NCBI RefSeq assembly: GCF_023283485.1
Contig: NZ_JAKILU010000001.1
Location: 186,001-250,000 of the forward strand
Source of the DNA: Shewanella glacialipiscicola
GTDB taxonomy: Bacteria; Pseudomonadota; Gammaproteobacteria; Enterobacterales; Shewanellaceae
Direction of reading: 5' to 3'
Length of the DNA: 64,000 bases
Under the pieces are notes generated by a model. That model was not told the origin of the DNA. It made no database searches and saw only the letters and a list, made by a program, of their open reading frames with translations. Positions 1 through 7,994 of this stretch are shown piece after piece. Position numbers and translations under genes: made by a program. Numbering within the stretch: position 1 is the stretch's first letter; each line of letters begins with the position of its first letter.

Positions 1-162
1 AATGGCGGCAGTGATCAGCAGCGCCCAACTTTTTTGTAGGCTGGAATAGTCTCTAATGTGTAGTTCTGCTTGGCAGCGCTGACAGTGAGTGAGCTCTGTG
101 CTGTTCAGTTGGCGGCACATCTTGCATAAACATAAGCCAATATCTTTACCTTGCTGCTTCAT
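1..162 (-). CDS. PqiA/LetA-family protein, second half (partial)
   Basis: This reading frame starts with ATG at 162 and runs off the left edge after 54 codons. The visible N-terminus carries two cysteine pairs (CKMC near residues 13-16 and CQRC near 27-30), the zinc-ribbon signature at the start of PqiA/LetA modules, and then enters a hydrophobic stretch. It begins one base after the stop of the upstream PqiA-like gene, so the two are surely one transcript and probably translationally coupled. In E. coli LetA (YebS) two such modules lie in one polypeptide; here they are separate proteins. An MCE protein gene (pqiB/letB type) would be expected just outside the window, which cannot be checked here. 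Confidence 0.8.
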   Translation of the reverse strand, partial: MKQQGKDIGLCLCKMCRQLNSTELTHCQRCQAELHIRDYSSLQKSWALLITAAI

Positions 163-163
163 A

Positions 164-796
164 TCAGCGATGACCTTCCAATAGTGTCCACATGTGCTCT
201 AAGTCGTATTCTCGTTGTAAAAACAAGGTCACGAGAAATAGCATAGTGAAGCAAAATGTGCCCATTCCAAAGTAAATATCTGAAAAATCAGAAAGCTGAA
301 ATGAAGAAACTAAAAAACTGATCACATAAATCTCTAACATAGTGAGTTGTGACAATACGCCATGACATTTTAATAATTGCTTTAATGATTTACGCCAAAA
401 AACATTATTTAAGCCCCATTTGACAATTAATATCTGCACTAAGATGGATAACAGTAATAAGCCCGGGCCAATTACTGCTGCGGCTAGCACGGCTAAACCT
501 ACTAACCAATAACCTTGATCAAATACGGCAAATGCACCTTGAAACACAGTGGTGGTGCGAATGCTACCAAAAAAATGGATCTCAAGTACGGGTAAGAAGT
601 TTGCCGGGAAATAAAACACTAATGCCGTAATACACAATGCTAACATGCCATTTATGGAGTAATAGGGGGTGTCATAAAGTGCGGTGCTGCAACGCGGGCA
701 AAGTGCTCGTACACCGCTAGGCAAAGCTCGTTTGCGGATTGCTAAATCGCAGGAACGGCATAAGATTATTGAGTTTTCTGCTGCGTTTTCATGCAT
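164..796 (-). CDS. letA: PqiA/LetA-family inner-membrane protein, first half
   Basis: A 210-residue membrane protein. The N-terminus has two cysteine pairs (CRSC at about 13-16 and CPRC at about 34-37) typical of the zinc ribbon in PqiA and LetA, followed by about four hydrophobic segments. PqiA/LetA proteins work with MCE-domain partners (PqiB, LetB) in lipid transport across the envelope. The neighbourhood (msrC, proQ and prc close by) matches the yebS/letA locus of E. coli rather than pqiABC, which is why letA is preferred as the symbol. The protein is about half the length of E. coli LetA; the next gene, one base downstream, supplies a second module. No strong ribosome binding site is visible before the ATG at 796. 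Confidence 0.8.
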   Translation of the reverse strand: MHENAAENSIILCRSCDLAIRKRALPSGVRALCPRCSTALYDTPYYSINGMLALCITALVFYFPANFLPVLEIHFFGSIRTTTVFQGAFAVFDQGYWLVGLAVLAAAVIGPGLLLLSILVQILIVKWGLNNVFWRKSLKQLLKCHGVLSQLTMLEIYVISFLVSSFQLSDFSDIYFGMGTFCFTMLFLVTLFLQREYDLEHMWTLLEGHR

Positions 797-973
797 ATAA
801 AAATATTACTAGCCTAATGTTGAGTAATAACAGCGAGATCCGTGCGTCATATCATGTTAATAATCGTTAAATACTCTCTAACGTTCATATTATCTTGGTA
901 ACGAAAGTAGGCTAATAATATCAGATTAATCAGAACACTTGCATCACAAGTTCAATCTATGTCACTCTAGTTA

Positions 974-989
974 CTGTATATAAAAACAG
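974..989 (+). promoter_or_regulatory. LexA (SOS) box upstream of yebG
   Basis: The 16 bases CTGTATATAAAAACAG fit the LexA consensus CTGT-N8-ACAG exactly in both half-sites. The box ends 12 bases before the yebG start, so bound LexA would cover the promoter or transcript start. yebG is a known SOS gene in E. coli, which agrees with this reading. Confidence 0.9.
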
Positions 990-1001
990 TGCGAGGCAGT
1001 C

Positions 1002-1301
1002 ATGGCAGTAATAACACAGTTTGTCGTGGTCAGAGAAGGGGTTGAAAAGATGACATTCACATCTAAGAAGGAGGCTGACGCCTACGATAAGATGCTCGAT
1101 ATCGCTGATAACCTGATCCCTTTTATTCAACAAGCCGATTTGGGTATAGATGAAAGTGTGAGCGAAAAACTCGCATTCTACTTCGCTAATAATAAAGATG
1201 AGCTGGCAAACTTGCTTAAAGGTGTCGTTCAGGTTAATAGTACGCCGACGAATCCACCTACTGCGAAAAAAGCGGCTAAAAAGACCGAAGCAGCAGAATA
1301 A
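1002..1301 (+). CDS. yebG: YebG, SOS-inducible protein
   Basis: A 99-residue protein starting MAVITQFVVVREG, the typical YebG N-terminus; the C-terminal tail is rich in lysine and alanine, as in other YebG proteins. YebG is a small DNA-damage-inducible protein of the E. coli LexA regulon whose biochemical role is not well defined. GAGG at 993-996 lies six bases before the ATG. A perfect LexA box sits directly upstream. Only 17 bases separate its stop from the likely start of the methionine sulfoxide reductase gene, with no terminator between, so the two are probably co-transcribed. Confidence 0.93.
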   Translation: MAVITQFVVVREGVEKMTFTSKKEADAYDKMLDIADNLIPFIQQADLGIDESVSEKLAFYFANNKDELANLLKGVVQVNSTPTNPPTAKKAAKKTEAAE

Positions 1302-1318
1302 AATTGTTAGGAAATGTA

Positions 1319-1777
1319 ATGAAATCGAAATTTTATGAGTCACTGAACCGTCAAGTATTAGCTCTGATGGCTGGCGAGGATGATCTTGTCGCGGGTATGG
1401 CAAATTTTTCAGCCTTACTTAATGATAACTTGACAGAGCTTAATTGGGTGGGATTCTACGTGATGCGTGGTGAACAACTGGTACTTGGCCCGTTTCAAGG
1501 GAAAGTAGCTTGTACACGTATCCCGTTAGGAAAAGGCGTATGCGGTACGGCAGCGTTAAGTAATCAAACTCAGCGAGTGGCAGATGTTAATCAATTTGAT
1601 GGTCATATTGCTTGTGATTCTGCCAGTAATTCAGAAATCGTTGTGCCAGTTCGTACACAGGGTAAAGTGATTGCTGTGCTCGATATTGATAGCCCTATCT
1701 TGGATCGTTTCGATGAAGAAGACCAAAAAGGGCTAGAATTATTGGTTAAAAGTTTTGAAAGCTGCCTATTTGGTTAA
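1319..1777 (+). CDS. msrC: Free methionine-(R)-sulfoxide reductase (GAF domain)
   Basis: A 152-residue single GAF-domain protein of the fRMsr (YebR/MsrC) family, which reduces free methionine-R-sulfoxide in the cytoplasm. The three cysteines of the family are present in the usual settings: VACTRIP, GVCGTA and GHIACDSASNSEIV. The last cysteine context contains the active site of the family. A TTG start five codons upstream (1304) is possible, but ATG 1319 has AGGA at 1309-1312 at good spacing and gives the usual length. It sits close behind yebG, which places it under the SOS box; in E. coli yebR neighbours yebS, matching the letA-like genes on the left. Confidence 0.92.
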   Translation: MKSKFYESLNRQVLALMAGEDDLVAGMANFSALLNDNLTELNWVGFYVMRGEQLVLGPFQGKVACTRIPLGKGVCGTAALSNQTQRVADVNQFDGHIACDSASNSEIVVPVRTQGKVIAVLDIDSPILDRFDEEDQKGLELLVKSFESCLFG

Positions 1778-2058
1778 TTTACGTACAATAATGCATAATT
1801 CATGGTCGCAATCGGTGGCGTGCGCCTTATAATATGTGCCTGCACGCATTAAGCTGGTTTGATTAGCATGCAATAAATAAGCTTAGTGTTTTGAGCTGTA
1901 AAAATTTGTTAAGGTCTATTTTTTAACTTTAGTAAACGCGGCTAGGATGCTAATTTGTACGTTGACTCACTATTGAGTTTAACGAAGATAAATGACTCGT
2001 AAGAAGTTGATCAATATCACCTCGAATCGATGTCTCTTTTTTGACTGTGGAAGTAATG

Positions 2059-2688
2059 ATGGAATCAACAGAAAAGTTGACCGACACCAATGCAATTTTG
2101 GCGTATTTGTATGAAACATTTCCTTTGTGCTTTATTGCTGAAGGTGAAACTAAGCCATTAAAAATCGGGTTGTTTCAAGATTTGGCTGAAAGGTTGGCTG
2201 ATGATTCTAAAGTCAGTAAAACTCAGCTCAGAGTTGCCTTAAGACGTTACACCAGCAGCTGGCGCTATTTGAAGTCTGTTAAAGCAGGCGCACAACGCGT
2301 TAATCTGGATGGCGAACCTTGCGGTGAGTTAGAGCAAGAGCATATTGACCATGCTCAAGCGATGTTGAAAGAGAGTCAAGAGAAGGCCAAGGCGAAACGT
2401 GCAGCACTTGCACCAAAGCCTGCGGCAAAGAAAGCACCTAAAAAGGTGGCGGCTCCTCAGCGTCCTAAAACTGAACGTCCAGCTAAGCCTGCACCTAAAG
2501 CTGCTGCGCCAGTCGTGAATTATGTCCAAGCACAATTGACTGATTTAACGAAAAAACAACGCGTCAATGTTAAATTAGGTATGACTCCTGTAGCCGGTGT
2601 CATTACTGATATTAACAAGGAAGATATTCATGTTCAGCTTGATAGTGGCCTAACGATTAAAGTTAGAGCAGAACATATCCTGCTGTAG
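2059..2688 (+). CDS. proQ: ProQ, RNA chaperone
   Basis: A 209-residue ProQ. It has an N-terminal FinO-like RNA-binding domain (about residues 8-120), a lysine/alanine/proline-rich flexible linker (about 110-160), and a C-terminal Tudor-like domain with the family sequence GMTPVAGVITDI. ProQ binds structured RNAs and many sRNA-mRNA pairs in enterobacteria. ATG 2059 is chosen because GGAAG at 2049-2053 is well spaced and the protein then begins MESTEKLTD as in relatives; a TTG at 2041 and an ATG at 2056 are also in frame. prc follows in the same direction, the order known from E. coli. Confidence 0.94.
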   Translation: MESTEKLTDTNAILAYLYETFPLCFIAEGETKPLKIGLFQDLAERLADDSKVSKTQLRVALRRYTSSWRYLKSVKAGAQRVNLDGEPCGELEQEHIDHAQAMLKESQEKAKAKRAALAPKPAAKKAPKKVAAPQRPKTERPAKPAPKAAAPVVNYVQAQLTDLTKKQRVNVKLGMTPVAGVITDINKEDIHVQLDSGLTIKVRAEHILL

Positions 2689-2716
2689 TCATTTATTAAA
2701 ACGGAGTAACTTGTTG

Positions 2717-4765
2717 ATGCGAAACCTCACTTTGGCTACCTCTATCGCCACAGTTTTTGTCGGATTTTCGGCTTGGGCCGTACCACCCACTATTCAAATC
2801 AGCGAGTTACCCACTCTCAAGCAGGAAGCGCAACATAAAGTTGCGAGTAAAAGGGTAACGGATTTATATACTCGTTCGCACTATCATCGTTTTAATCTTG
2901 ATGATGCTTTTTCTGCACAAATTTTTGATCGTTATCTGCAGCAACTCGATTTCCGTCGTAATGTATTAACGCAAGCTGATGTCGATAGTTTTAAGCCTTA
3001 CGCGACTCAATTTGATGACATGCTCAGTTCTGGTGAGCTTGAGCCTGGCTATAAGATGTTTGATATAGTCCAAAAACGTCGCTACGAAGGCTTTGTTTAT
3101 GCTTTATCCCTATTGGATAAACCGATCGACTTCTCCGTACCTGGTGATGTCTATGAGTATGACCGCGATGACGCGGCATGGCCAAAAGATCAGGCTGAAA
3201 TTAATGAGTTATGGCGTCAACGTGTAAAATACGATGCGTTAAATCTAAAACTAACAGGTAAAGAATGGCCTGAAATTGTTGATATCTTGCAAAAGCGTTA
3301 TAACAATGCCATTAAACGTTTGACTCAAACTAACAGTGAAGACGTATTCCAAGGTGTGATGAACGCCTTTTCACGTAGCATTGAGCCGCATACCAGTTAC
3401 CTTTCCCCCCGCAATGCTGAACGTTTCCAAATGGAAATGAATTTAAGCCTAGAGGGGATTGGTGCGCAGCTGCAACTTGAAGACGATTACACCGTTATAA
3501 AAAGCTTGATTGCTGGCGGCCCTGCGGCGGGTAGCGAAAAGTTGTCACCAGAAGACAAGATTGTAGGCGTTGGTCAAGAGGGCGCAGAGATAGTTGATGT
3601 TATCGGCTGGCGTTTAGACGACGTCGTCGAACTCATTAAAGGTCCAAAGGGCAGTAAAGTTGTCCTGCAAATTTTACCTAAGAAAGGTGGCTCGAATGCT
3701 AAGCCATTCAATGTCACCTTAGTGCGCGATAAAATTCGTTTAGAAGATAGAGCGGCAACCTCTAAGGTGATTGAGCCTAAAGATGGTGAATACGCTAATC
3801 GTAAGGTTGGTGTGATCCATATTCCTGGTTTTTACATGAATTTGTCGCAGGACGTTGAAAAAGAGCTAGTGAAATTAAACGAAGCCAAAGTTGAAGGTAT
3901 CGTGATTGATTTACGCGGCAATGGCGGCGGCGCATTAACCGAAGCCGTGTTACTGACGGGCCTCTTTATTGATATGGGACCCGTGGTACAAATTCGTGAT
4001 GCGGATGGCCGAGTATCTGCACACCGCGATAACGATGGTAAAACCAGTTATGCTGGGCCATTGACTGTGATGGTTGATCGTTACAGCGCTTCTGCCTCTG
4101 AAATTTTTGCTGCCGCGCTGCAAGATTATGATCGCGCATTGATTGTAGGTGAATCGAGTTTTGGTAAAGGTACTGTGCAACAACATAAGAGCCTTGGCCG
4201 TATTTACGATATGTACGAAAAACCATTGGGTCATGTGCAATACACGATTCAAAAGTTCTATCGTATAAATGGTGGCAGCACTCAGATTAAAGGCGTTACG
4301 CCTAATATCGCGTTCCCAAGTGCGTTAGAGCCAGGTGAATATGGTGAAGCGGAAGAGAAAAATGCCTTGCCTTGGGATAAAGTGCCTATGGCACAATATG
4401 GCACCCTCAATGATATTACGCCTAACCTAGTAACGAGCCTTGAGACTAAGCATCTAAACCGTATAAAAGACAGTGTAGAATTTGCTTATATTAATCAAGA
4501 TATTGCCGACTTTAAAAAGCATCACAAAGAGAGAACGGTTTCTCTGGTTGAAAGTGAGCGTATTGCTTCCCGTGAAGCCGATGAGAAGAAAGTCCTCGAT
4601 AGAACGAATGAGCGCCTAGTCGCCAACGGTTTAGCTCCGGTTAAATCAATGGACGACATTAAAGACGACGCCGAATTACCTGACGCATTTTTAGATGAAA
4701 CAGCCTATATAACTTTAGATATGGCTGATGTGCAAAAACTGGCTCAAACCCGTGCCGCTAAATAG
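2717..4765 (+). CDS. prc: Tail-specific protease Prc (Tsp)
   Basis: A 682-residue carboxy-terminal processing protease of the periplasm. The N-terminus is a signal peptide ending near FSAWA. A PDZ domain lies around residues 235-330, and the S41 catalytic domain follows with the Ser/Lys dyad: the middle serine of SASASE (about Ser459) and the lysine of FGKGTVQ (about Lys484). E. coli Prc is of very similar size and degrades misfolded proteins and peptidoglycan hydrolases such as MepS. ATG 2717 is chosen; two in-frame TTG codons (2711, 2714) lie just upstream and closer to GGAG at 2703-2706. It follows proQ by about 28 bases and ends at a strong terminator. Confidence 0.94.
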   Translation: MRNLTLATSIATVFVGFSAWAVPPTIQISELPTLKQEAQHKVASKRVTDLYTRSHYHRFNLDDAFSAQIFDRYLQQLDFRRNVLTQADVDSFKPYATQFDDMLSSGELEPGYKMFDIVQKRRYEGFVYALSLLDKPIDFSVPGDVYEYDRDDAAWPKDQAEINELWRQRVKYDALNLKLTGKEWPEIVDILQKRYNNAIKRLTQTNSEDVFQGVMNAFSRSIEPHTSYLSPRNAERFQMEMNLSLEGIGAQLQLEDDYTVIKSLIAGGPAAGSEKLSPEDKIVGVGQEGAEIVDVIGWRLDDVVELIKGPKGSKVVLQILPKKGGSNAKPFNVTLVRDKIRLEDRAATSKVIEPKDGEYANRKVGVIHIPGFYMNLSQDVEKELVKLNEAKVEGIVIDLRGNGGGALTEAVLLTGLFIDMGPVVQIRDADGRVSAHRDNDGKTSYAGPLTVMVDRYSASASEIFAAALQDYDRALIVGESSFGKGTVQQHKSLGRIYDMYEKPLGHVQYTIQKFYRINGGSTQIKGVTPNIAFPSALEPGEYGEAEEKNALPWDKVPMAQYGTLNDITPNLVTSLETKHLNRIKDSVEFAYINQDIADFKKHHKERTVSLVESERIASREADEKKVLDRTNERLVANGLAPVKSMDDIKDDAELPDAFLDETAYITLDMADVQKLAQTRAAK

Positions 4766-4794
4766 GCATTAGTCGAATCGATTTATCCAATATC

Positions 4795-4819
4795 AAAACG
4801 CGCTTATGGCGCGTTTTTT
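4795..4819 (+). terminator. Rho-independent terminator after prc
   Basis: A perfect 9-bp stem AAAACGCGC / GCGCGTTTT closes a 5-base loop (4804-4808) and continues into a run of T. It separates proQ-prc from pepN. Confidence 0.9.
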
Positions 4820-4849
4820 CTTATTTAGATCAGCGTTAAAGGGATCAAA

Positions 4850-7399
4850 ATGACTCAAGCTCAAGCAAAATACTTAAAAGATTATCAAGCCCCTCTCTTT
4901 ACGATAGAAACCATTGATTTAGCCTTTAATCTGGCTGGCAAAGAAACTCAAGTACAGGCTATAAGCCGAGTAAAACGCACTTCTCAACATCAACAAGCGT
5001 TAGTGTTAGATGGCGAAGACTTAACGGTCGTCTCGCTGACGGTTAATGGCGAGGCTGCACCGTATCATGTGAGTGCGGGTCAGTTAGTCCTAGAAACTGC
5101 GTTTAATGAGTTTGAGCTCAAGATCATCACTAAGCTCGATCCTGAGGCTAATTCGAGTCTTGAAGGGTTGTATATGTCTGATGGTGCCTATTGCACACAA
5201 TGCGAGGCTGAGGGCTTTAGACGTATTACTTATTTTCTCGACCGTCCCGATGTATTAGCCAAATACACAGTGCGTATCGAAGCCGATAGAGCCGTATTTC
5301 CGTTTTTACTGAGTAACGGTAATTTGATTGATCAAGGTGAGTTAGATGGCGGGCGCCATTATGTTTGCTGGCAAGATCCATTTCCAAAACCAGCGTATTT
5401 ATTTGCCTTAGTCGCTGGCGATTTTGATCTATTACAAGATGAATTCATCACTCGCAGTCGCCGTAAAGTGATTTTGCAAGTGTTTGTCGATAGAGGGAAT
5501 TTACATAAAGCGCACCATGCGATGGCGTCACTGAAAAAATCTATGGCATGGGATGAGAGCCGTTTTGATCTTGAGTACGATTTAGATATTTACATGATAG
5601 TCGCGGTCGATTTTTTCAATATGGGCGCCATGGAAAATAAAGGCTTAAATATCTTCAACACTAAATATGTGCTGGCAGATACCTTAACGGCTACTGACGA
5701 TGATTATCAAGGTATTGAATCTGTAGTTGGCCATGAGTATTTTCATAATTGGACTGGAAATCGCGTTACGTGTCGCGATTGGTTCCAATTAAGTTTAAAA
5801 GAAGGCTTAACCGTTTTTCGCGATCAAGAATTTAGCTCTGATTTAGGTTCACGCGCAGTGAATCGCATTCATGCAATCAAAGTCATAAAAAATCAGCAGT
5901 TTGCCGAAGATTCTGGTCCTATGTCACATCCCATTCGTCCAGAATCAGTGATTGAGATGAATAATTTCTACACAGTGACTGTGTATAATAAGGGTGCTGA
6001 AGTGATCCGTATGATGCACACTTTGCTCGGTGAAGAAAAGTTTCAGGCGGGGATGAAACTATATTTTAAACGCCATGATGGTCAAGCTGTCACCTGCGAT
6101 GATTTCGTGGCAGCAATGGAAGATGCTAGTGGAGTCGATTTAACTCAATTCCGTTTATGGTATAGCCAAGCGGGCACGCCGATTGTGATTGCAATGGACA
6201 GTTTTGATACACAAACTGGCATTTATCAGTTGACCCTTAAACAAAGTCTCGCAAACTGTCCATCACCCTTGCATATCCCGTTCAGCATTGAACTCTTAGA
6301 TGCCAATGGCCACTCTTTAGTGAATGAAGTGCTTAACTTTACCCAGGCTGAGCAAATGTTTAGTTTTGAGGGATTAACTCATAAACCTGTGGCTTCATTA
6401 CTGCAAGATTTCTCAGCGCCAGTCAAATTACACTATGACTTTGATATTGATCAACTGGTTCACTTAATGCGTTTTGCTAGTAGTGAAGTCGCGCGCTGGG
6501 AAGCCTCTGTTACCTTAGTAAGCCAAGCTATTTGGCAAAATGTGGCTAGCTTACAACAGCAACAAGCCATGACACTCGATCCCCGAGTGCGCGATAGCTT
6601 TAAAGGTGTATTGCTAGATACCAAGCTCGATCCTGCGTTAATCGCTGAAATATTAGCGATACCGACAGCATCTGCTCTGATTGAGCAAACTGAGAGTGTT
6701 GATTTAGACGCTTTAGCCTTAGCCCGTGAATTTGTGTTAACAGAGCTGGCTTCCTATTGTGAAGATGAATTAATCAGCTTATATCGTTCATTGATTGCTG
6801 TCGATACAACTCAGGCAAGATCGCTTAAAAATCAATGCCTAACTTGGTTAGCTAAGGTATCGGATGAGGCTAGTAATTTAGTCATGTCTCAGTTCGAGAA
6901 CGCGAGTAATATGACGGATTCGCTCGGCGCACTTACTGCGGCGAATACCGGCGATTTACCTTGTCGTGATGAGCTGATGTCGGTATTCGAATTACGTTGG
7001 CAAGATACGCCTCTGGTAATGGATAAATGGTTTATGCTGCAGGCTAGCCATGAGTCAGATACGGTGATTGAGTGCCTCCGTCAATTGCAACAACACAAAA
7101 GCTTTAGCATGAACAATCCAAACCGGGTGCGCGCGTTGATTGGCAGTTTTGCTGCAGGTAATATCTATCAGTTCCATCGTAAGGATGGCAAGGGTTATGC
7201 GTTTTTAACAGAATGTCTAATCGCATTGAATCACCTTAATCCACAGGTTGCCGCTCGTATGGTGACGCCATTGATCCAGTTCCGTAAGTTTGATTCAGGT
7301 CGTCAAACCTTGATTAAAGCCTGTTTGGGACAACTTTTAGCTCTGCCTGATTTATCTAAGGATATGTACGAGAAAGTTTCGAAGGCGTTGGCAAGCTAA
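4850..7399 (+). CDS. pepN: Aminopeptidase N (M1 metallopeptidase)
   Basis: An 849-residue cytoplasmic M1 aminopeptidase, close in length to E. coli PepN (870). The substrate-binding GAMEN motif lies near residues 259-263. The zinc site is HEYFH (His295, catalytic Glu296, His299) with the third ligand Glu318 in LKEGL. The C-terminal part is the all-helical DUF3458-type domain of PepN. It removes N-terminal residues from peptides late in protein turnover. It has its own transcription unit, bounded by the prc terminator upstream, with a stem-loop (7414-7435) just after its stop. Confidence 0.96.
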   Translation: MTQAQAKYLKDYQAPLFTIETIDLAFNLAGKETQVQAISRVKRTSQHQQALVLDGEDLTVVSLTVNGEAAPYHVSAGQLVLETAFNEFELKIITKLDPEANSSLEGLYMSDGAYCTQCEAEGFRRITYFLDRPDVLAKYTVRIEADRAVFPFLLSNGNLIDQGELDGGRHYVCWQDPFPKPAYLFALVAGDFDLLQDEFITRSRRKVILQVFVDRGNLHKAHHAMASLKKSMAWDESRFDLEYDLDIYMIVAVDFFNMGAMENKGLNIFNTKYVLADTLTATDDDYQGIESVVGHEYFHNWTGNRVTCRDWFQLSLKEGLTVFRDQEFSSDLGSRAVNRIHAIKVIKNQQFAEDSGPMSHPIRPESVIEMNNFYTVTVYNKGAEVIRMMHTLLGEEKFQAGMKLYFKRHDGQAVTCDDFVAAMEDASGVDLTQFRLWYSQAGTPIVIAMDSFDTQTGIYQLTLKQSLANCPSPLHIPFSIELLDANGHSLVNEVLNFTQAEQMFSFEGLTHKPVASLLQDFSAPVKLHYDFDIDQLVHLMRFASSEVARWEASVTLVSQAIWQNVASLQQQQAMTLDPRVRDSFKGVLLDTKLDPALIAEILAIPTASALIEQTESVDLDALALAREFVLTELASYCEDELISLYRSLIAVDTTQARSLKNQCLTWLAKVSDEASNLVMSQFENASNMTDSLGALTAANTGDLPCRDELMSVFELRWQDTPLVMDKWFMLQASHESDTVIECLRQLQQHKSFSMNNPNRVRALIGSFAAGNIYQFHRKDGKGYAFLTECLIALNHLNPQVAARMVTPLIQFRKFDSGRQTLIKACLGQLLALPDLSKDMYEKVSKALAS

Positions 7400-7413
7400 C
7401 CGTTTGTGGGAGG

Positions 7414-7435
7414 AGGGCGGCAGGAGTGCCGCCCT
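7414..7435 (+). terminator. Strong hairpin between pepN and the DUF2835 gene
   Basis: Perfect 9-bp arms AGGGCGGCA / TGCCGCCCT close a 4-base GGAG loop. No T run follows, so it may not terminate by itself. It ends 6 bases before the ATG of the next gene. Its loop and 5' flank carry the only purine-rich Shine-Dalgarno-like bases there, so it could also control translation of that gene. Confidence 0.6.
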
Positions 7436-7441
7436 AGTGTT

Positions 7442-7657
7442 ATGGAATTATATTTTAAACTATCGATCAGTTATCGAGATTTTTTACCGTATTATCAGGG
7501 GGTTGCTGATAAAATCGAGGTCCGTGAGAACCAAGGGAAGATCCTGTGGATTAATGGACGGCATTTTAGGCGTTTTTTGACTGAAAATGGCATTCAGGGT
7601 TATTTCAAATTAGTTTTAGATAACAAAGGACAATTTGTTTCATTAAATCGAGTTTAG
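7442..7657 (+). CDS. DUF2835 family small protein
   Basis: A 71-residue protein starting MELYFKLSISYRDFL that I recognise as the DUF2835 family, found in gammaproteobacteria and without an assigned function. It is short, soluble and basic (HFRRFL, GYFKLVL), with alternating hydrophobic residues suggesting a small beta-rich fold. The ATG at 7442 gives the family-like N-terminus; a GTG at 7406 in the same frame would add 12 residues encoded by the hairpin and is less likely. It directly follows pepN, so it may be read from the pepN transcript through the hairpin. Confidence 0.75.
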   Translation: MELYFKLSISYRDFLPYYQGVADKIEVRENQGKILWINGRHFRRFLTENGIQGYFKLVLDNKGQFVSLNRV

Positions 7658-7994
7658 CAATAATTTATTGATTTCAACTTAGAGCAATTACTTTAAACGG
7701 ACGATTGATTATTACACTCATTTTTTGATATCCAACTTAAAATAACACCTTTGAATTTAAAGTCTTTTTTATGTTTTTTGCGGTTCTAATCCTATCCTGA
7801 CTTTCCCTAATTTAAATCACTTCTTAAAAATCTGCAGTACAAATGTACCTACATGTTTAATTCTTTAGAAAATTATCTCTAACTGTGTCTTGCTCAAGGA
7901 GAATAATTGCTGTAACAATATTGTTGCCTGTGAGATAACAAGATGTTGGCTGTAATTCCTAAAACAAAAATCCAGCAGGGTACGGAGAGCTAAA
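7658..7994. other. Gene-free region before the DUF1302 gene
   Basis: An AT-rich stretch of about 340 bases with no convincing coding frame. It should hold the promoter of the DUF1302 locus. The one clear symmetry is a 12-bp perfect palindrome, AACAATATTGTT, at 7914-7925, about 70 bases before the start codon. It could be an operator, but I cannot name a regulator. GGAG at 7984-7987 is the likely ribosome binding site of the next gene. Confidence 0.5.

Noticed and set aside
957..1403. 148-codon minus-strand frame across yebG
   Set aside because: Overlaps the LexA box, yebG and the start of msrC, all well supported on the plus strand.
3950..4252. Minus-strand frame inside prc (100 codons)
   Set aside because: Antisense shadow over the catalytic region of a clear protease gene.
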